Assembly (NCBI GenBank): GCA_017503235.1
Contig: JAFVTL010000045.1
Coordinates: forward strand, 32,273 to 96,272
Origin: Bacteroidaceae bacterium
GTDB taxonomy: Bacteria; Bacteroidota; Bacteroidia; Bacteroidales; Bacteroidaceae
Length of the DNA stretch: 64,000 nt
Direction: 5' to 3'
Part shown: piece by piece, positions 1 to 9,343 of the stretch
Position numbering within the stretch: position 1 is the stretch's first letter
How the letters are laid out: the number at the start of each line of letters is the position of its first letter
Notes under the pieces: generated by a model
What the model was told of the DNA's origin: nothing
Databases searched by the model: none
Seen by the model: the letters and a program-made list of their open reading frames with translations, nothing else
Translations under genes and position numbers: made by a program

Positions 1-48
1 AAACTTCAATAGAATTTGCCATAATAATTTGATTGTTTATAAATTATA

Positions 49-1662
49 TTATTTCTTGCTGTTTACAGCGGCTTGTTCTGCCGGAAGACAGGCAATGTAG
101 TTCTTGATGTAAGTGTTGAAACCTTCCACTTCTTCTGGAGTAGGAGCGATTTCTACACCGGCATCACCTGCAAATACAACTTCTTCCAAATAGTCGGCCA
201 AAGACTGGTTCTTTGTATTATTGACCATGTAGCCGGCCAATAATGCAATACCCCATGCACCACCTTCACCAGCTGTTTCCATCACAGAAATAGGAGAGTT
301 GAGGGCAGCAGCGAGGATACGTTGTCCCACGCCTTTAGTCTTGAACAAACCACCATGACCGGTGATACGGTCAACCTTAATCTTTTCTTCATTGAAAAGG
401 ATGTCGTTACCGATCTTCAATACACCTACTGATGCATGGAGATGAGCGCGCATGAAGTTTGCCAAATTGAACTTGTCATTGGCAGAACGAATGAACATCG
501 GACGACCTTCAGCCAATCCTGTAACAGGTTCACCTGATATGTAATTGTATGAAATCAAGCCACCGCAATCAGTATCTCCCTTCAAAGCGTTGTTGTAAAG
601 CTTGCCATAAATTTCATTCATGTCAACAGGAATTCCCATCAGTTCTTGATATTCCTTGAACAGGTTTACCCAAGCGTTGAGGTCTGAAGTACAGTTGTTA
701 CAGTGTACCATGGCAACAAGGCTACCACAAGGAGTGGTTACCATGTCAATCATTTCATTGGGCTTGGACAAATCCTTTTCCAATACAATCATAGAGAATG
801 AAGAAGTACCGGCTGAAACGTTACCTGTACGTTGCTTGACGGCATTGGTAGCAACCATACCGGTTCCTGCATCACCTTCAGGAGGACAAACAGGTACACC
901 TGCTTTCAACTTGCCTGATACGTCGAGCTTCTTGGCACCTTCTTCTGTCAAGTAACCTGCATTTTCACCGGCAACAAGCACTTCGGGGAAAATGTCGAGC
1001 AATGTCCAGTTGTATCCCTTCGGAGCAATCAAAGCATTGAACTTTTCTACCATAGCGGCATTGTAAGTCTTGGTTTCAGGGTCAACAGGAATCATACCTG
1101 ATGCATCACCTACACCGAGAACCTTCTTACCAGTCAATTGCCAATGGATATATCCGGCCAATGTTGTCTGGAAATCAATGTCCTTTACGTGTTCTTCGTT
1201 GTCGAGAATACATTGGTACAAGTGTGAAATGCTCCAGCGGAGAGGAATGTTGTATACGAACAGTTCAGACAAAGTTTCTGCTGCCTTAGCTGTATTGGTG
1301 TTTCTCCATGTGCGGAAAGGTACCAGAATTTCTTCCTGCTTGTTGAAAGCCATATAACCATGCATCATGGCGCTGATACCGATGCCGGCCAACACTTCAA
1401 TTTCTGTGTCGTATAATTTCTTAACGTCTGCACGCAGATTGGAATAACAATCCTGCAAACCATTCCAAATAGCTTCTATACTATATGTCCACAAGCCATC
1501 AACAAGTTGGTTTTCCCATTCGTGGCTTCCCTGGGCAATGGGTTTGTTGTCTTGGTCAATCAGGACAGCCTTGATTCGGGTAGAGCCAAACTCGATACCG
1601 AGTATGGCTTTACCTGATTCAATGGTTGATTTTGCATTCTGACTCATATTCAAATCAATCAT
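49..1662 (-). CDS. araB: FGGY-family carbohydrate kinase, probable L-ribulokinase
   Basis: Predicted to phosphorylate L-ribulose to L-ribulose 5-phosphate in the cytoplasm, the second step of arabinose breakdown. The N-terminus carries the FGGY phosphate motif (LGIEFGSTRIKAVLID, about residues 21-36), and the C-terminal half has the glycine-rich HGGLFKTKGVGQRILA ATP-binding stretch and GEGGAWGIALLAGY. At 537 aa it has the usual family length. It is the last gene of the ara operon, 15 bp after araA. A second in-frame ATG at 1645-1647 could be the true start. Sequence alone does not separate ribulokinase from xylulokinase; the neighbouring araA and araD decide it. Confidence 0.9.
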   Translation of the reverse strand: MIDLNMSQNAKSTIESGKAILGIEFGSTRIKAVLIDQDNKPIAQGSHEWENQLVDGLWTYSIEAIWNGLQDCYSNLRADVKKLYDTEIEVLAGIGISAMMHGYMAFNKQEEILVPFRTWRNTNTAKAAETLSELFVYNIPLRWSISHLYQCILDNEEHVKDIDFQTTLAGYIHWQLTGKKVLGVGDASGMIPVDPETKTYNAAMVEKFNALIAPKGYNWTLLDIFPEVLVAGENAGYLTEEGAKKLDVSGKLKAGVPVCPPEGDAGTGMVATNAVKQRTGNVSAGTSSFSMIVLEKDLSKPNEMIDMVTTPCGSLVAMVHCNNCTSDLNAWVNLFKEYQELMGIPVDMNEIYGKLYNNALKGDTDCGGLISYNYISGEPVTGLAEGRPMFIRSANDKFNLANFMRAHLHASVGVLKIGNDILFNEEKIKVDRITGHGGLFKTKGVGQRILAAALNSPISVMETAGEGGAWGIALLAGYMVNNTKNQSLADYLEEVVFAGDAGVEIAPTPEEVEGFNTYIKNYIACLPAEQAAVNSKK

Positions 1663-1677
1663 TAAGTTTCACTTTTA

Positions 1678-3219
1678 TTAGCAGAGTGCCTTGTTCAGCA
1701 TGTAGTACACTTCGTTGTTGCGAAGATTTTGCTTGAAGTTGGCAATGGTAGTTTCCTTGTTGATTTCGAGGATTTCGATATTCAACATTTCTGCAAAGTC
1801 TTCCCAGTATTCTTCTGTGATGTCATAACCGAAAGCGCTATGGTGAGTACCACCAGCCAAAATCCATGCACCCGCGCCAATTTCGAAGGTTGGTTGTGGA
1901 ACCCAAAGAGCAGAGGCAACAGGCAACTTAGGCATTGGCTTAGGTTCGATACATTCTACTTCTTGAGTAATCAAGCGGAAGCGATTACCGAGGTCTACAA
2001 TTGTAGCTTTTACACCAGCACCTGTTTTTGAAGTAAAGACTAAACGAGCTGTTTGTTGCTTGCGGATACCGATACCAAGGAAGTGAACTTCCAATGTTGG
2101 TTTGTTGGTTGCAATCAACGGAGTAACTTCAAGCATGTGACTTTGAAGGATAGATGTCTGTCCTTCTGCGAAGTTCAAAGTATAGTCTTCAAGGAATGAT
2201 ACACCATTGGCATTACCTTGGTTCATGACCCAAATGGTACGATAAAGACAAGCTGTTTTCCAGTCACCTTCAGCACCGAAACCAATACCTTCTGCCATCA
2301 AACGTTGTGATGCCAAACCAGGAATTTGGTCGAAACCGCAGAAGTTAGGATCGTTAATGTCTGCTTCACCAAGGTCGTCGAAGTTAGTAGTAAATGCTGT
2401 AGCACCTTCATCTTTCAAGACGGCACGGATAGCAATTTCTGCTTTTGCAGCATTGCGAACCTTTTCCCAATATACTTCTTCACCACTTTCGTCAATCTTG
2501 ATGGTATATTCTTTCTTGTAAGTTTCAACGAGGGCGTCAACTTCTTCATCTGTTACTTGTTTGAAGTAGTTCATCAATGAAGATACTGGATAGTAATCTA
2601 CATGATAACCGAAACGTTGTTCGAATTCTACACGGTCACCGTCGGTAACAGCAACGTTGTTCATGTTCATACCAAACATCAAGCAGCGAACATTGTGAGC
2701 GTCAGCTACGCCGGAAGCGACTCTTGACCAAATCGCAATTTTCTTCTGAACTTCTTCACTCTTCCAATAGCCAACAACTACTTTGCGGGGAACGCGCATA
2801 CGTGTGCAAATATGTCCGAATTCAATATCACCATGAGCTGATTGATTCAAGTTCATGAAATCCATATCTATTGATTCCCATGGAATTTCGGCATTGTATT
2901 GAGTGTGGAAGTGAAGAAGAGGTTTCTTCAATGCTTGAAGACCCTTGATCCACATCTTGGCAGGAGAGAAAGTATGCATCCAAGTGATAACACCAACACA
3001 TTGAGGAGCATTGTTGGCTTCAAGCATAATTGCTTCAGCTTCCTTTGATGAGTTTGCTGTACCTTTATATACTACTTTAATAGGAATGATACCTGACTCG
3101 TTCAAACCTGTTACCATTTCTTGTGAGTGGCCATCTACAATTTTTACTGTTTCGCCACCATAGAGTAACTGTGCACCAGTTACCCACCATAATTCATAAT
3201 TTGCAAATGCTTTTTCCAT
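1678..3219 (-). CDS. araA: L-arabinose isomerase
   Basis: Converts L-arabinose to L-ribulose, a Mn-dependent cytoplasmic reaction. The protein (513 aa, close to the roughly 500 aa of E. coli AraA) starts with the typical ELWWVTGAQLLYG segment and has the family blocks WMHTFSPAKMWI, GFGAEGDWKTACL with the catalytic glutamate region, and AGGTHHSAFGYDIT near the C-terminus with metal-ligand histidines. It lies between araD and araB in one operon, with a 26 bp gap to araD upstream. Very high confidence from the full-length family blocks and the context. Confidence 0.97.
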   Translation of the reverse strand: MEKAFANYELWWVTGAQLLYGGETVKIVDGHSQEMVTGLNESGIIPIKVVYKGTANSSKEAEAIMLEANNAPQCVGVITWMHTFSPAKMWIKGLQALKKPLLHFHTQYNAEIPWESIDMDFMNLNQSAHGDIEFGHICTRMRVPRKVVVGYWKSEEVQKKIAIWSRVASGVADAHNVRCLMFGMNMNNVAVTDGDRVEFEQRFGYHVDYYPVSSLMNYFKQVTDEEVDALVETYKKEYTIKIDESGEEVYWEKVRNAAKAEIAIRAVLKDEGATAFTTNFDDLGEADINDPNFCGFDQIPGLASQRLMAEGIGFGAEGDWKTACLYRTIWVMNQGNANGVSFLEDYTLNFAEGQTSILQSHMLEVTPLIATNKPTLEVHFLGIGIRKQQTARLVFTSKTGAGVKATIVDLGNRFRLITQEVECIEPKPMPKLPVASALWVPQPTFEIGAGAWILAGGTHHSAFGYDITEEYWEDFAEMLNIEILEINKETTIANFKQNLRNNEVYYMLNKALC

Positions 3220-3245
3220 ATTAAAATTGTTTTTAAAGGTTAATG

Positions 3246-3932
3246 TTATTTCTGTCCATAATAGGCGTTTGGTCCATGCTTGCGGTTGAAGTGCTTTTCA
3301 ATCAACAGCGGATTCATGGTCAGGTTAGGATTGGCTGAGTAAGCGATACTTGCCATCTTGGCGACTTGTTCCATAACAACTGCGTTATGAACGGCGTCAT
3401 GTGCGTCTTTTCCCCATGAGAAAGGACCGTGGTTCTTGACAAGTACACCCGGTGTGTGAACCGGATTCATACCTTCGAAACGTTTTACGATGACATTACC
3501 GGTTTCCAGTTCGTAAGCACCTTCCACTTCTTCCTTTGTCATGCTGTCAGTGCAGGGGATTGCTTCATGGAAGTAGTCGGCATGAGTGGTTCCGATGTTA
3601 GGAATGTCAAGACCGGCTTGTGCCCATGCTGTTGCATAAGTGGAATGAGTATGTACTACACCACCGATTTCAGGGAAAGCCTTATATAATACAAGGTGTG
3701 TAGGAGTGTCTGATGAAGGACGAAGCTTCCCTTCAACTACGTTACCTTCCAAGTCAACTACCACCATGTCTTCTGCTTTCATGTCGTCATAGGATACACC
3801 ACTGGGCTTGATGACTACCAATCCTGTTTCACGGTCGATTGCCGATACGTTTCCCCAGGTAAATATTACCAATCCATGCTTTACCAAATCGAGATTGGCA
3901 TGGAATACTTTTTCTTTTAAAGCTTCTAACAT
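3246..3932 (-). CDS. araD: L-ribulose-5-phosphate 4-epimerase
   Basis: Class II aldolase/epimerase fold enzyme converting L-ribulose 5-phosphate to D-xylulose 5-phosphate. The [21 protein letters not shown] segment, the zinc-ligand motif [13 protein letters not shown] and [12 protein letters not shown] are visible. I start it at the ATG at 3930-3932 (MLEALKEKV), giving 228 aa, close to E. coli AraD (231 aa). The reading frame stays open upstream to 4022, but those 30 residues overlap araR and look unrelated to the family. The gap to the araR stop codon is 4 bp, so co-translation is likely. Confidence 0.95.
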   Translation of the reverse strand: MLEALKEKVFHANLDLVKHGLVIFTWGNVSAIDRETGLVVIKPSGVSYDDMKAEDMVVVDLEGNVVEGKLRPSSDTPTHLVLYKAFPEIGGVVHTHSTYATAWAQAGLDIPNIGTTHADYFHEAIPCTDSMTKEEVEGAYELETGNVIVKRFEGMNPVHTPGVLVKNHGPFSWGKDAHDAVHNAVVMEQVAKMASIAYSANPNLTMNPLLIEKHFNRKHGPNAYYGQK

Positions 3933-3936
3933 ATTA

Positions 3937-4614
3937 TTATAGTTTAAATTTGGGGTCTTTCTTGTAAGCCTTATCATTGAATTTGTATAGATAAGCTCCT
4001 CGTTTTGACCCCGATTTGTCAATGAAATCGGTTTTCTCTATGAAATCCATCATGGCGACTCTCTTGCGGAAATTGCGCTTGTCCATCTGCTCGCCATAGA
4101 TAGCTTCATAGAGGTTTTGAAGCTGGGTGAGTGTGAACAGTTCTGGCAAAAGATTGAAACTGATGGGGTTATCAGAAGCCTGATGTTTCATCAGTTCTCT
4201 TGCTTTGGCAATCATTTCCGGATGGTCAAATATGAGTGGAGGCAATTCATCAATCTTAATCCAATAGGCATTGTGTTGTTGCACTAAACCTCTGTCATAT
4301 TCATTTACGTTGACAAGGGCATAGTAGGCAACAGATATCACTCTTTCTCCCGGATCGCGTTTGATGTCTCCAAACGTTCCGACTTGTTCCATGAATACAT
4401 CTTCAAGTCCGGTCAGCTCCTTTAGAACTCGTTTGGCAGCATCGTCAACGCTTTCATTGTCTTGAACGAATCCACCCATCAAAGACCATTTCCCCATGGC
4501 TGGCTCAAAATTCCGTTTCAACAGAAGGAGCTTCAGTTCTCCTTGGTCAAAACCGAAGATGATACAGTCTACGGATACATAGAACTTTGAATTTATGTTA
4601 TAATAGGTGGTCAT
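3937..4614 (-). CDS. araR: NUDIX-type transcriptional regulator of arabinose use
   Basis: N-terminal NUDIX-like domain followed by a winged helix, the NrtR-like layout. In the NUDIX box [20 protein letters not shown] the usual REUXEE core reads RVLKEL, so the catalytic acidic residues are largely missing; this fits a sensor that binds a ligand rather than hydrolysing it. The C-terminal part (about 145-225) has the helix-rich segment [14 protein letters not shown] followed by [14 protein letters not shown]. Bacteroidetes are known to use a NUDIX-family AraR that responds to arabinose. The gene sits inside the operon between the transporter and araD; autoregulation through the operon promoter is inferred. 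Confidence 0.9.
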   Translation of the reverse strand: MTTYYNINSKFYVSVDCIIFGFDQGELKLLLLKRNFEPAMGKWSLMGGFVQDNESVDDAAKRVLKELTGLEDVFMEQVGTFGDIKRDPGERVISVAYYALVNVNEYDRGLVQQHNAYWIKIDELPPLIFDHPEMIAKARELMKHQASDNPISFNLLPELFTLTQLQNLYEAIYGEQMDKRNFRKRVAMMDFIEKTDFIDKSGSKRGAYLYKFNDKAYKKDPKFKL

Positions 4615-4643
4615 TATAGGTAGGTTGTTTTTTGTAGCGAGTG

Positions 4644-4665
4644 GGCAGACCTCGGGAGGCCTGCC
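4644..4665 (-). other. Small stem-loop between symporter gene and araR
   Basis: GGCAG/CTGCC arms extended by CCT/AGG around one mismatch. There is no T-run on the minus strand after it, so it is not a convincing terminator. It could stabilise or separate the transcript parts within the ara operon. Weak evidence. Confidence 0.35.
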
Positions 4666-4690
4666 ACACTTGTAACTTGTCTTTAAATTA

Positions 4691-6664
4691 TTACCACAAT
4701 GCTATATATAATATGGTAAGGATAACTATAATGCCGATTGCACCATAGTTGAAAGTCTTATCCGTACGGAATATAGCAATATCAACACCGATTGACTTCG
4801 GATCTTCAACCTTATCCAATGCATTTGAACGCAAGTAGAAACCAATGCTGCCCAACATCAAAGCGAGGAAGAAGATAGCTTCGAAACCGTAACAACGCAA
4901 TTCGTGTGAGAACATAGATGCGATACCGATAACCAAGCATACCACAGCCGAGATGATTGTTATGTTGCTCCACTTCAATTGTGTCTTGATTGTATGTTCG
5001 TCAAGTTCTTCTGCCTTAACAGTCTTCTTGCTGGTCATAGAGATAGTGAAGAAGAGTACTACCAGACATGCGAATACGTATCCCATACGCAACAGGAACG
5101 GAACGTCGGGGAGCAAGAACTTGAAGAGGATAGAGAAGAAGAATGTACCGATAGCTGCAACAACGGCTGCAGTTCCTGAAGCACGCTTCCAAAGCAGACC
5201 CAAACCGAAGATTACAACGATACCCGGATAAACGAATCCTGAATATTCCTGAATAACTTGGAAGGCTTGGTCAGCACCACCCATAATAGGATATACAGCG
5301 ATAAGAGCAAGGAGCAAAGCTGCGATTGATGTCAGACGACCTACGGTTACCAACTTCTTTTCTGAAGCGTTCTTGTTGAAGAAGCGCTTGTAGATATCCA
5401 TAGTGAAGATAGTAGAAGTAGAGTTGAACATAGATGCCAATGATGAAATTACAGCAGCAGCAAGAGCAGCGAATGAAAGACCCTTTACGATGGTCGGAGT
5501 AAAGTTGCGGATCAACCAAGGATATGCATCGTCTGGACGGTCAAGTGAACCGGCAAGTGAAGCTCTCAAATCTGCACAGTCAGGAGAGTTCATGATGTAG
5601 AATGCACATACACCTGGGATACAAACGATGAACGGAATCAAAATCTTCAGGAATGCAGCGAAAATCATACCCTTCTTGGCTTCAGCCAATGACTTGGCAG
5701 CAAGACCTTTCTGGATGATGTATTGGTTGAAACCCCAGTAACCCAAGTTAGTAAGCCACAAAGCACCTACGATAACTACGATACCCGGGATGTCGAAGTA
5801 TGGGTCAGCCTTCTGGATAGTAACGCCATTTTCTACGATACCATTGATGACAGGGTAAAGTTCTTCATTACGTGTGACGACAAGATTGAAGTGTTTGTCA
5901 TCCGGATTTTCTAATAATTCAGAATAAATCTGTCCCAAGGCTCCGAGTGCTCCACCTTCGATGTCAAGGCTACCTGCAATTACATCAAGAGCAGCATAAG
6001 CTGTGATAAGACCACCACCAACGAGGAAGGTTACCTGCATAACGTCTGTCCAAGCTACAGAAGCCAAACCGCCATAGATAGAATACAAACCGGCTACGAC
6101 GAAGAGGAAGAGGATTATGACAAGCAATGTCATATCTACGTTCATACCCATGAATACACCGGCGATAGTCGGCAAACCGAGAATCTGCTTCATGGCGAGA
6201 GCACCCAACCATGCAACTGAAGTCAGGTTGATGAACACGTAGAGGAACAACCAGAAGATAGAGAATGACAAACCTACACCCCAGTTGTAGCGTTCGCTAA
6301 GGAACTGAGGGATAGTGAGTACCTTCTTTTCAATCATCAATGGGAGCAAGAACTTACCCACCACGATGAGTGTAGCGGCTGCCATCAATTCATAAGCGGC
6401 CATTGCGATACCTGATACGTAAGCAGAACCAGACATACCGATGAACTGTTCTGCTGAGATGTTGGCGGCGATGAGTGATGCACCGACTGCCCACCAAGTC
6501 AATGTGTTACCGGCAAGGAAGTAGTCTGTAGATGACTTTTCTTCCCCTTTCTTACCTCTTGAGAGGAAGATACCCATACCGACAAGGATTACGATATAGG
6601 CTACAAAAACAAGATAATCAGCTGTTGCAAAGCCGTTGTTTTTTAACGCTTCTAATATTTCCAT
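4691..6664 (-). CDS. araP: Sodium/solute symporter (SSS family), probable arabinose transporter
   Basis: Inner-membrane protein of 657 aa with about 14 hydrophobic segments and the SSS-family pattern, for example the N-terminal DYLVFVAYIVILVGMGIFLS helix, DYFLAGNTLTWWAVGASLIA and SIYGGLASVAWTDVMQ. A long soluble loop around residues 235-290 is typical of SGLT-like members. It lies between araR and the mutarotase in the ara operon, so L-arabinose (or an arabinose-derived sugar) is the inferred substrate, driven by sodium. The specific substrate is inference; the family is clear. Confidence 0.88.
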   Translation of the reverse strand: MEILEALKNNGFATADYLVFVAYIVILVGMGIFLSRGKKGEEKSSTDYFLAGNTLTWWAVGASLIAANISAEQFIGMSGSAYVSGIAMAAYELMAAATLIVVGKFLLPLMIEKKVLTIPQFLSERYNWGVGLSFSIFWLFLYVFINLTSVAWLGALAMKQILGLPTIAGVFMGMNVDMTLLVIILFLFVVAGLYSIYGGLASVAWTDVMQVTFLVGGGLITAYAALDVIAGSLDIEGGALGALGQIYSELLENPDDKHFNLVVTRNEELYPVINGIVENGVTIQKADPYFDIPGIVVIVGALWLTNLGYWGFNQYIIQKGLAAKSLAEAKKGMIFAAFLKILIPFIVCIPGVCAFYIMNSPDCADLRASLAGSLDRPDDAYPWLIRNFTPTIVKGLSFAALAAAVISSLASMFNSTSTIFTMDIYKRFFNKNASEKKLVTVGRLTSIAALLLALIAVYPIMGGADQAFQVIQEYSGFVYPGIVVIFGLGLLWKRASGTAAVVAAIGTFFFSILFKFLLPDVPFLLRMGYVFACLVVLFFTISMTSKKTVKAEELDEHTIKTQLKWSNITIISAVVCLVIGIASMFSHELRCYGFEAIFFLALMLGSIGFYLRSNALDKVEDPKSIGVDIAIFRTDKTFNYGAIGIIVILTILYIALW

Positions 6665-6700
6665 GTTTTAATGTTTTGTAAGGTTATTATTTTTAAGGTT

Positions 6701-7870
6701 TTATTTTTCTACACCGAATTTGTACTTGCAGAAGCTTGTATAGGTTTCACCCGGAGCCAAGTATGCCTGGCTTTCAGCCCACTGCTTGTTAGGTGAGTCT
6801 GGGTACTTCTGAGTTTCCAGACAGAAACCTGTACGTTGTGCATATACGATACCCTTCTTACCCTTTACAGTACCATCGAGGAAGTTACCAGAATAAACTT
6901 GGATACCCGGTTCGTTGGTATATACTTCTACGTAGATGCCTGTAACCGGTGACATGAACTTGGCTGCAACAAGGCTGGCATCGCCCTTGGTGTTCAATAC
7001 CCAGTTGTGGTCGTATCCGTTACCGAACTTCATTTGTTCGAATTCGAACTTGTCGATGTCCTGACCAACTACCTTAGGAGTAGTGAAATCCATCGGAGTA
7101 TCCTTTACAGGAAGGATTTCGCCGGTAGTCATGTATGTGTCGTCAACTGGAGTATAGTTGTCGGCATTTACATAGAGGATGTGGTCTGTGATTGGAGTTG
7201 TTGGGTCGCCACTCAAGTTGAAGTAAGAGTGGTTAGTCATGTTGATGACTGTTGTCTTGTCAGTAGTGGCTTCGTAAGAGATGTCAATCGCATTGTCAGC
7301 AGTCAAAGCGTAAGTAACGGTTGCTGTTACATTGCCTGGGAAGTTGTTATCACCGTCAGGAGACTTCATGGTCAGCACAACAGTGCTGTCGTTAGTCTGG
7401 TTGGCTTCATAAACTTGATATTGCCATCCTGTAGGACCGCCGTGCAAGCAGTGTCCGAAGTTGTTCTGTGGTAATTGGATTTCTGCTCCGTCTACCACAA
7501 TCTTACCTTGGTTAATGCGGTTGGCATAACGGCCGATAGAAGCACCAAAGTCGGTTTGGTTGTTTTCAGGAAGATAAGCTTCAGCGTTGTCAAGACCCAA
7601 TACTACGTCTTTCATTTCGCCGTTCTTGTCAGGAACCATGATGGAAACGATACGTCCACCGAAGTTTGTTACACACACTTCCATGCCAGCGGCATTCTTC
7701 AAAGTGTACAACTTGACAGGCTTGATGCTGTCTACCATGATCTCAAAGTTTGCGGGATTCAGACCTGACAATGTCAGCACTTCTTCCGCTGCTTGCTGCT
7801 TAGGTGCGCAGCTGCACAGGCATGCTGTTACGATACCTGCACTGAGAAGAATCTTCTTCATGTTTCTCAT
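6701..7870 (-). CDS. Lipoprotein aldose 1-epimerase (mutarotase)
   Basis: Interconverts alpha and beta anomers of aldoses. Catalytic blocks are visible: CLHGGPTGWQYQVYEA, NMTNHSYFNLSG with the general-acid histidine, and AQRTGFCLETQKYPDSPN with the catalytic glutamate. The N-terminus is a lipoprotein signal (MKKILLSAGIVTACLCSC), so unlike the second mutarotase at 10610-11692 this one is exported and probably faces the periplasm, feeding the symporter with the right anomer. It is the first gene of the ara operon. The start could be the first ATG (7868-7870) or the fourth codon. Confidence 0.9.
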   Translation of the reverse strand: MRNMKKILLSAGIVTACLCSCAPKQQAAEEVLTLSGLNPANFEIMVDSIKPVKLYTLKNAAGMEVCVTNFGGRIVSIMVPDKNGEMKDVVLGLDNAEAYLPENNQTDFGASIGRYANRINQGKIVVDGAEIQLPQNNFGHCLHGGPTGWQYQVYEANQTNDSTVVLTMKSPDGDNNFPGNVTATVTYALTADNAIDISYEATTDKTTVINMTNHSYFNLSGDPTTPITDHILYVNADNYTPVDDTYMTTGEILPVKDTPMDFTTPKVVGQDIDKFEFEQMKFGNGYDHNWVLNTKGDASLVAAKFMSPVTGIYVEVYTNEPGIQVYSGNFLDGTVKGKKGIVYAQRTGFCLETQKYPDSPNKQWAESQAYLAPGETYTSFCKYKFGVEK

Positions 7871-7911
7871 GTTATGTTAATACTAATTAGTAAATTCGAT
7901 CTTTTGAGGTG

Positions 7912-7919
7912 TAAAAGTA
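7912..7919 (-). promoter_or_regulatory. Probable ara operon -7 promoter box
   Basis: On the minus strand this reads TACTTTTA, one mismatch from the Bacteroides -7 consensus TAnnTTTG, about 40 bp before the mutarotase start. No clear -33 TTG at standard spacing was seen. Confidence 0.5.
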
Positions 7920-7936
7920 ACACTTATTGCTTTAGG

Positions 7937-7967
7937 TTGTACATGATTGCTATATGTTATACAACAT
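7937..7967. promoter_or_regulatory. Inverted repeats upstream of the ara operon, candidate AraR operator
   Basis: Plus strand 7937-7942 is GTTGTA and 7960-7965 is TACAAC, and inside it ATGTTATACAACAT at 7954-7967 has perfect ATGTT/AACAT arms. The element lies just upstream of the -7 box, where a regulator of the operon would act. Assignment to AraR is inferred from position only. Confidence 0.4.
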
Positions 7968-8097
7968 AAATGTGCGGATGCTTACACTTTATACTGCCTT
8001 GTTTCATCCTTGTCAATTGGTTTTCTACCTCATCTGCCGAAGGTTGACGGCAAGTGTCTTTACTTTTTGGGATAGTTTCGACCTTGATAAGGAAAAA

Positions 8098-8119
8098 GGG
8101 GTACATCGCGATGTACCCC
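8098..8119 (-). terminator. Intrinsic terminator after galK
   Basis: A perfect 11-bp self-complementary stem, arms GGGGTACATCG and CGATGTACCCC, followed on the minus strand by CTTTTTCC. It is 24 bp past the galK stop codon and separates the gal operon from the ara operon. Confidence 0.85.
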
Positions 8120-8142
8120 TCTATTCGTATACGGTTGGCCGA

Positions 8143-9297
8143 TTAAACCAATCTTTTCGAACCGTCTGCAATGACTACGTCATAAACCTTTGGACTACGG
8201 CCGAATTGTGCTTTGAATCTTTCCTTGGCAGTAGTGATGAATGTTTCGTACAATTCATTTTTCACCAGGTTGATGGTGCATCCACCGAAACCTCCACCCA
8301 TAACTCTGGAGCCCGTTACACCGCAATCAAATGCCACATCGTTCAAGAAGTCAAGTTCTTCACAACTTACTTCGTACAACTTGCTCATGCCGTAGTGTGT
8401 TTCGTACATTTTCTGTCCCACAGTTTCGTAGTCATTCTTTTCCAAAGCATCACATACGTCAAGCACTCGTTGAATTTCTTCAATGACGTATTTGGCACGT
8501 TTGTAGTCTTCTTCTGTGATGTCATTCTTGACAGCTTCCAGCATTTCCAGGTTGCAGTCGCGCAAGAATTCCACTTCGGGGTGATTCTTTTGGATGGCAG
8601 CAACCACGTTTTCGCAACTTTGGCGTCTTTGGTTATATGCGGACGAGGCCAGTTCGTGCTTGACAACTGAATCGACGAGAACCAGACGGTATCCTTGCGG
8701 CTTGAACGGGAAGTATCGGTATTCCAATGAACGGCAATCCAGACGAATCAGGCTTTCTTCCTTTCCGAAGACGGAAGCAAACTGGTCCATGATGCCACAT
8801 TTCACTCCACAATAGTTGTGTTCAGTGGCTTGTCCTACTTTAGCCAATTCAAACTTGTCGATTTTATTGTCGGCAAACTGGTCGTTCAGAGCAAAGGCGA
8901 AAGCGCTTTCAAGCGCTGCCGATGATGACATGCCGGCTCCCAAGGGAACATCTCCTGCAAAGGCGGTGTTGAATCCCTTTACTTCTACACCGCGCTTGAT
9001 CATTTCACGGCAAACACCAAATATATATCTAGCCCAGCTGGCTCGCGGGGCGTCTTCTTCATTCAATCCGAATTCTACGTAATCTTTCAAATCAATGGAG
9101 TAGGCACAGACCTTATCCTTTCCGTTTGGCTTGATTTCCAACATCATTCCTTTGTCGACTGCACCGGGAAATACAAAACCGCCATTATAGTCGGTATGCT
9201 CACCGATGAGGTTGATGCGTCCGGGCGAGGTGTATATGGCTCCGGTTGTACCATCGAAATGCTTGATGAATCGGCTTCTTACAAAATCTATGTCCAT
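8143..9297 (-). CDS. galK: Galactokinase
   Basis: GHMP kinase that phosphorylates alpha-D-galactose at C1 (first committed Leloir step). The three family signatures are present: the galactokinase motif GRINLIGEHTDYNGGFVFPG (about 25-44), the ATP loop PLGAGMSSSAALESAFAFAL (about 118-137), and GSRVMGGGFGGCTINLV near residue 335. At 384 aa it matches E. coli GalK. It is the last gene of a three-gene gal operon with the MFS transporter (47 bp gap) and a cytoplasmic mutarotase upstream, and is closed by the terminator at 8098. Confidence 0.97.
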   Translation of the reverse strand: MDIDFVRSRFIKHFDGTTGAIYTSPGRINLIGEHTDYNGGFVFPGAVDKGMMLEIKPNGKDKVCAYSIDLKDYVEFGLNEEDAPRASWARYIFGVCREMIKRGVEVKGFNTAFAGDVPLGAGMSSSAALESAFAFALNDQFADNKIDKFELAKVGQATEHNYCGVKCGIMDQFASVFGKEESLIRLDCRSLEYRYFPFKPQGYRLVLVDSVVKHELASSAYNQRRQSCENVVAAIQKNHPEVEFLRDCNLEMLEAVKNDITEEDYKRAKYVIEEIQRVLDVCDALEKNDYETVGQKMYETHYGMSKLYEVSCEELDFLNDVAFDCGVTGSRVMGGGFGGCTINLVKNELYETFITTAKERFKAQFGRSPKVYDVVIADGSKRLV

Positions 9298-9343
9298 AAT
9301 CGTAAGGTTTTATAGTTAATGTTACTTGATGATTTTTTTTCTG

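Noticed and set aside
7954-8670. A 238-codon plus-strand open frame starting in the ara promoter region
   Set aside because: Most of it is antisense to galK, which has complete GHMP motifs.
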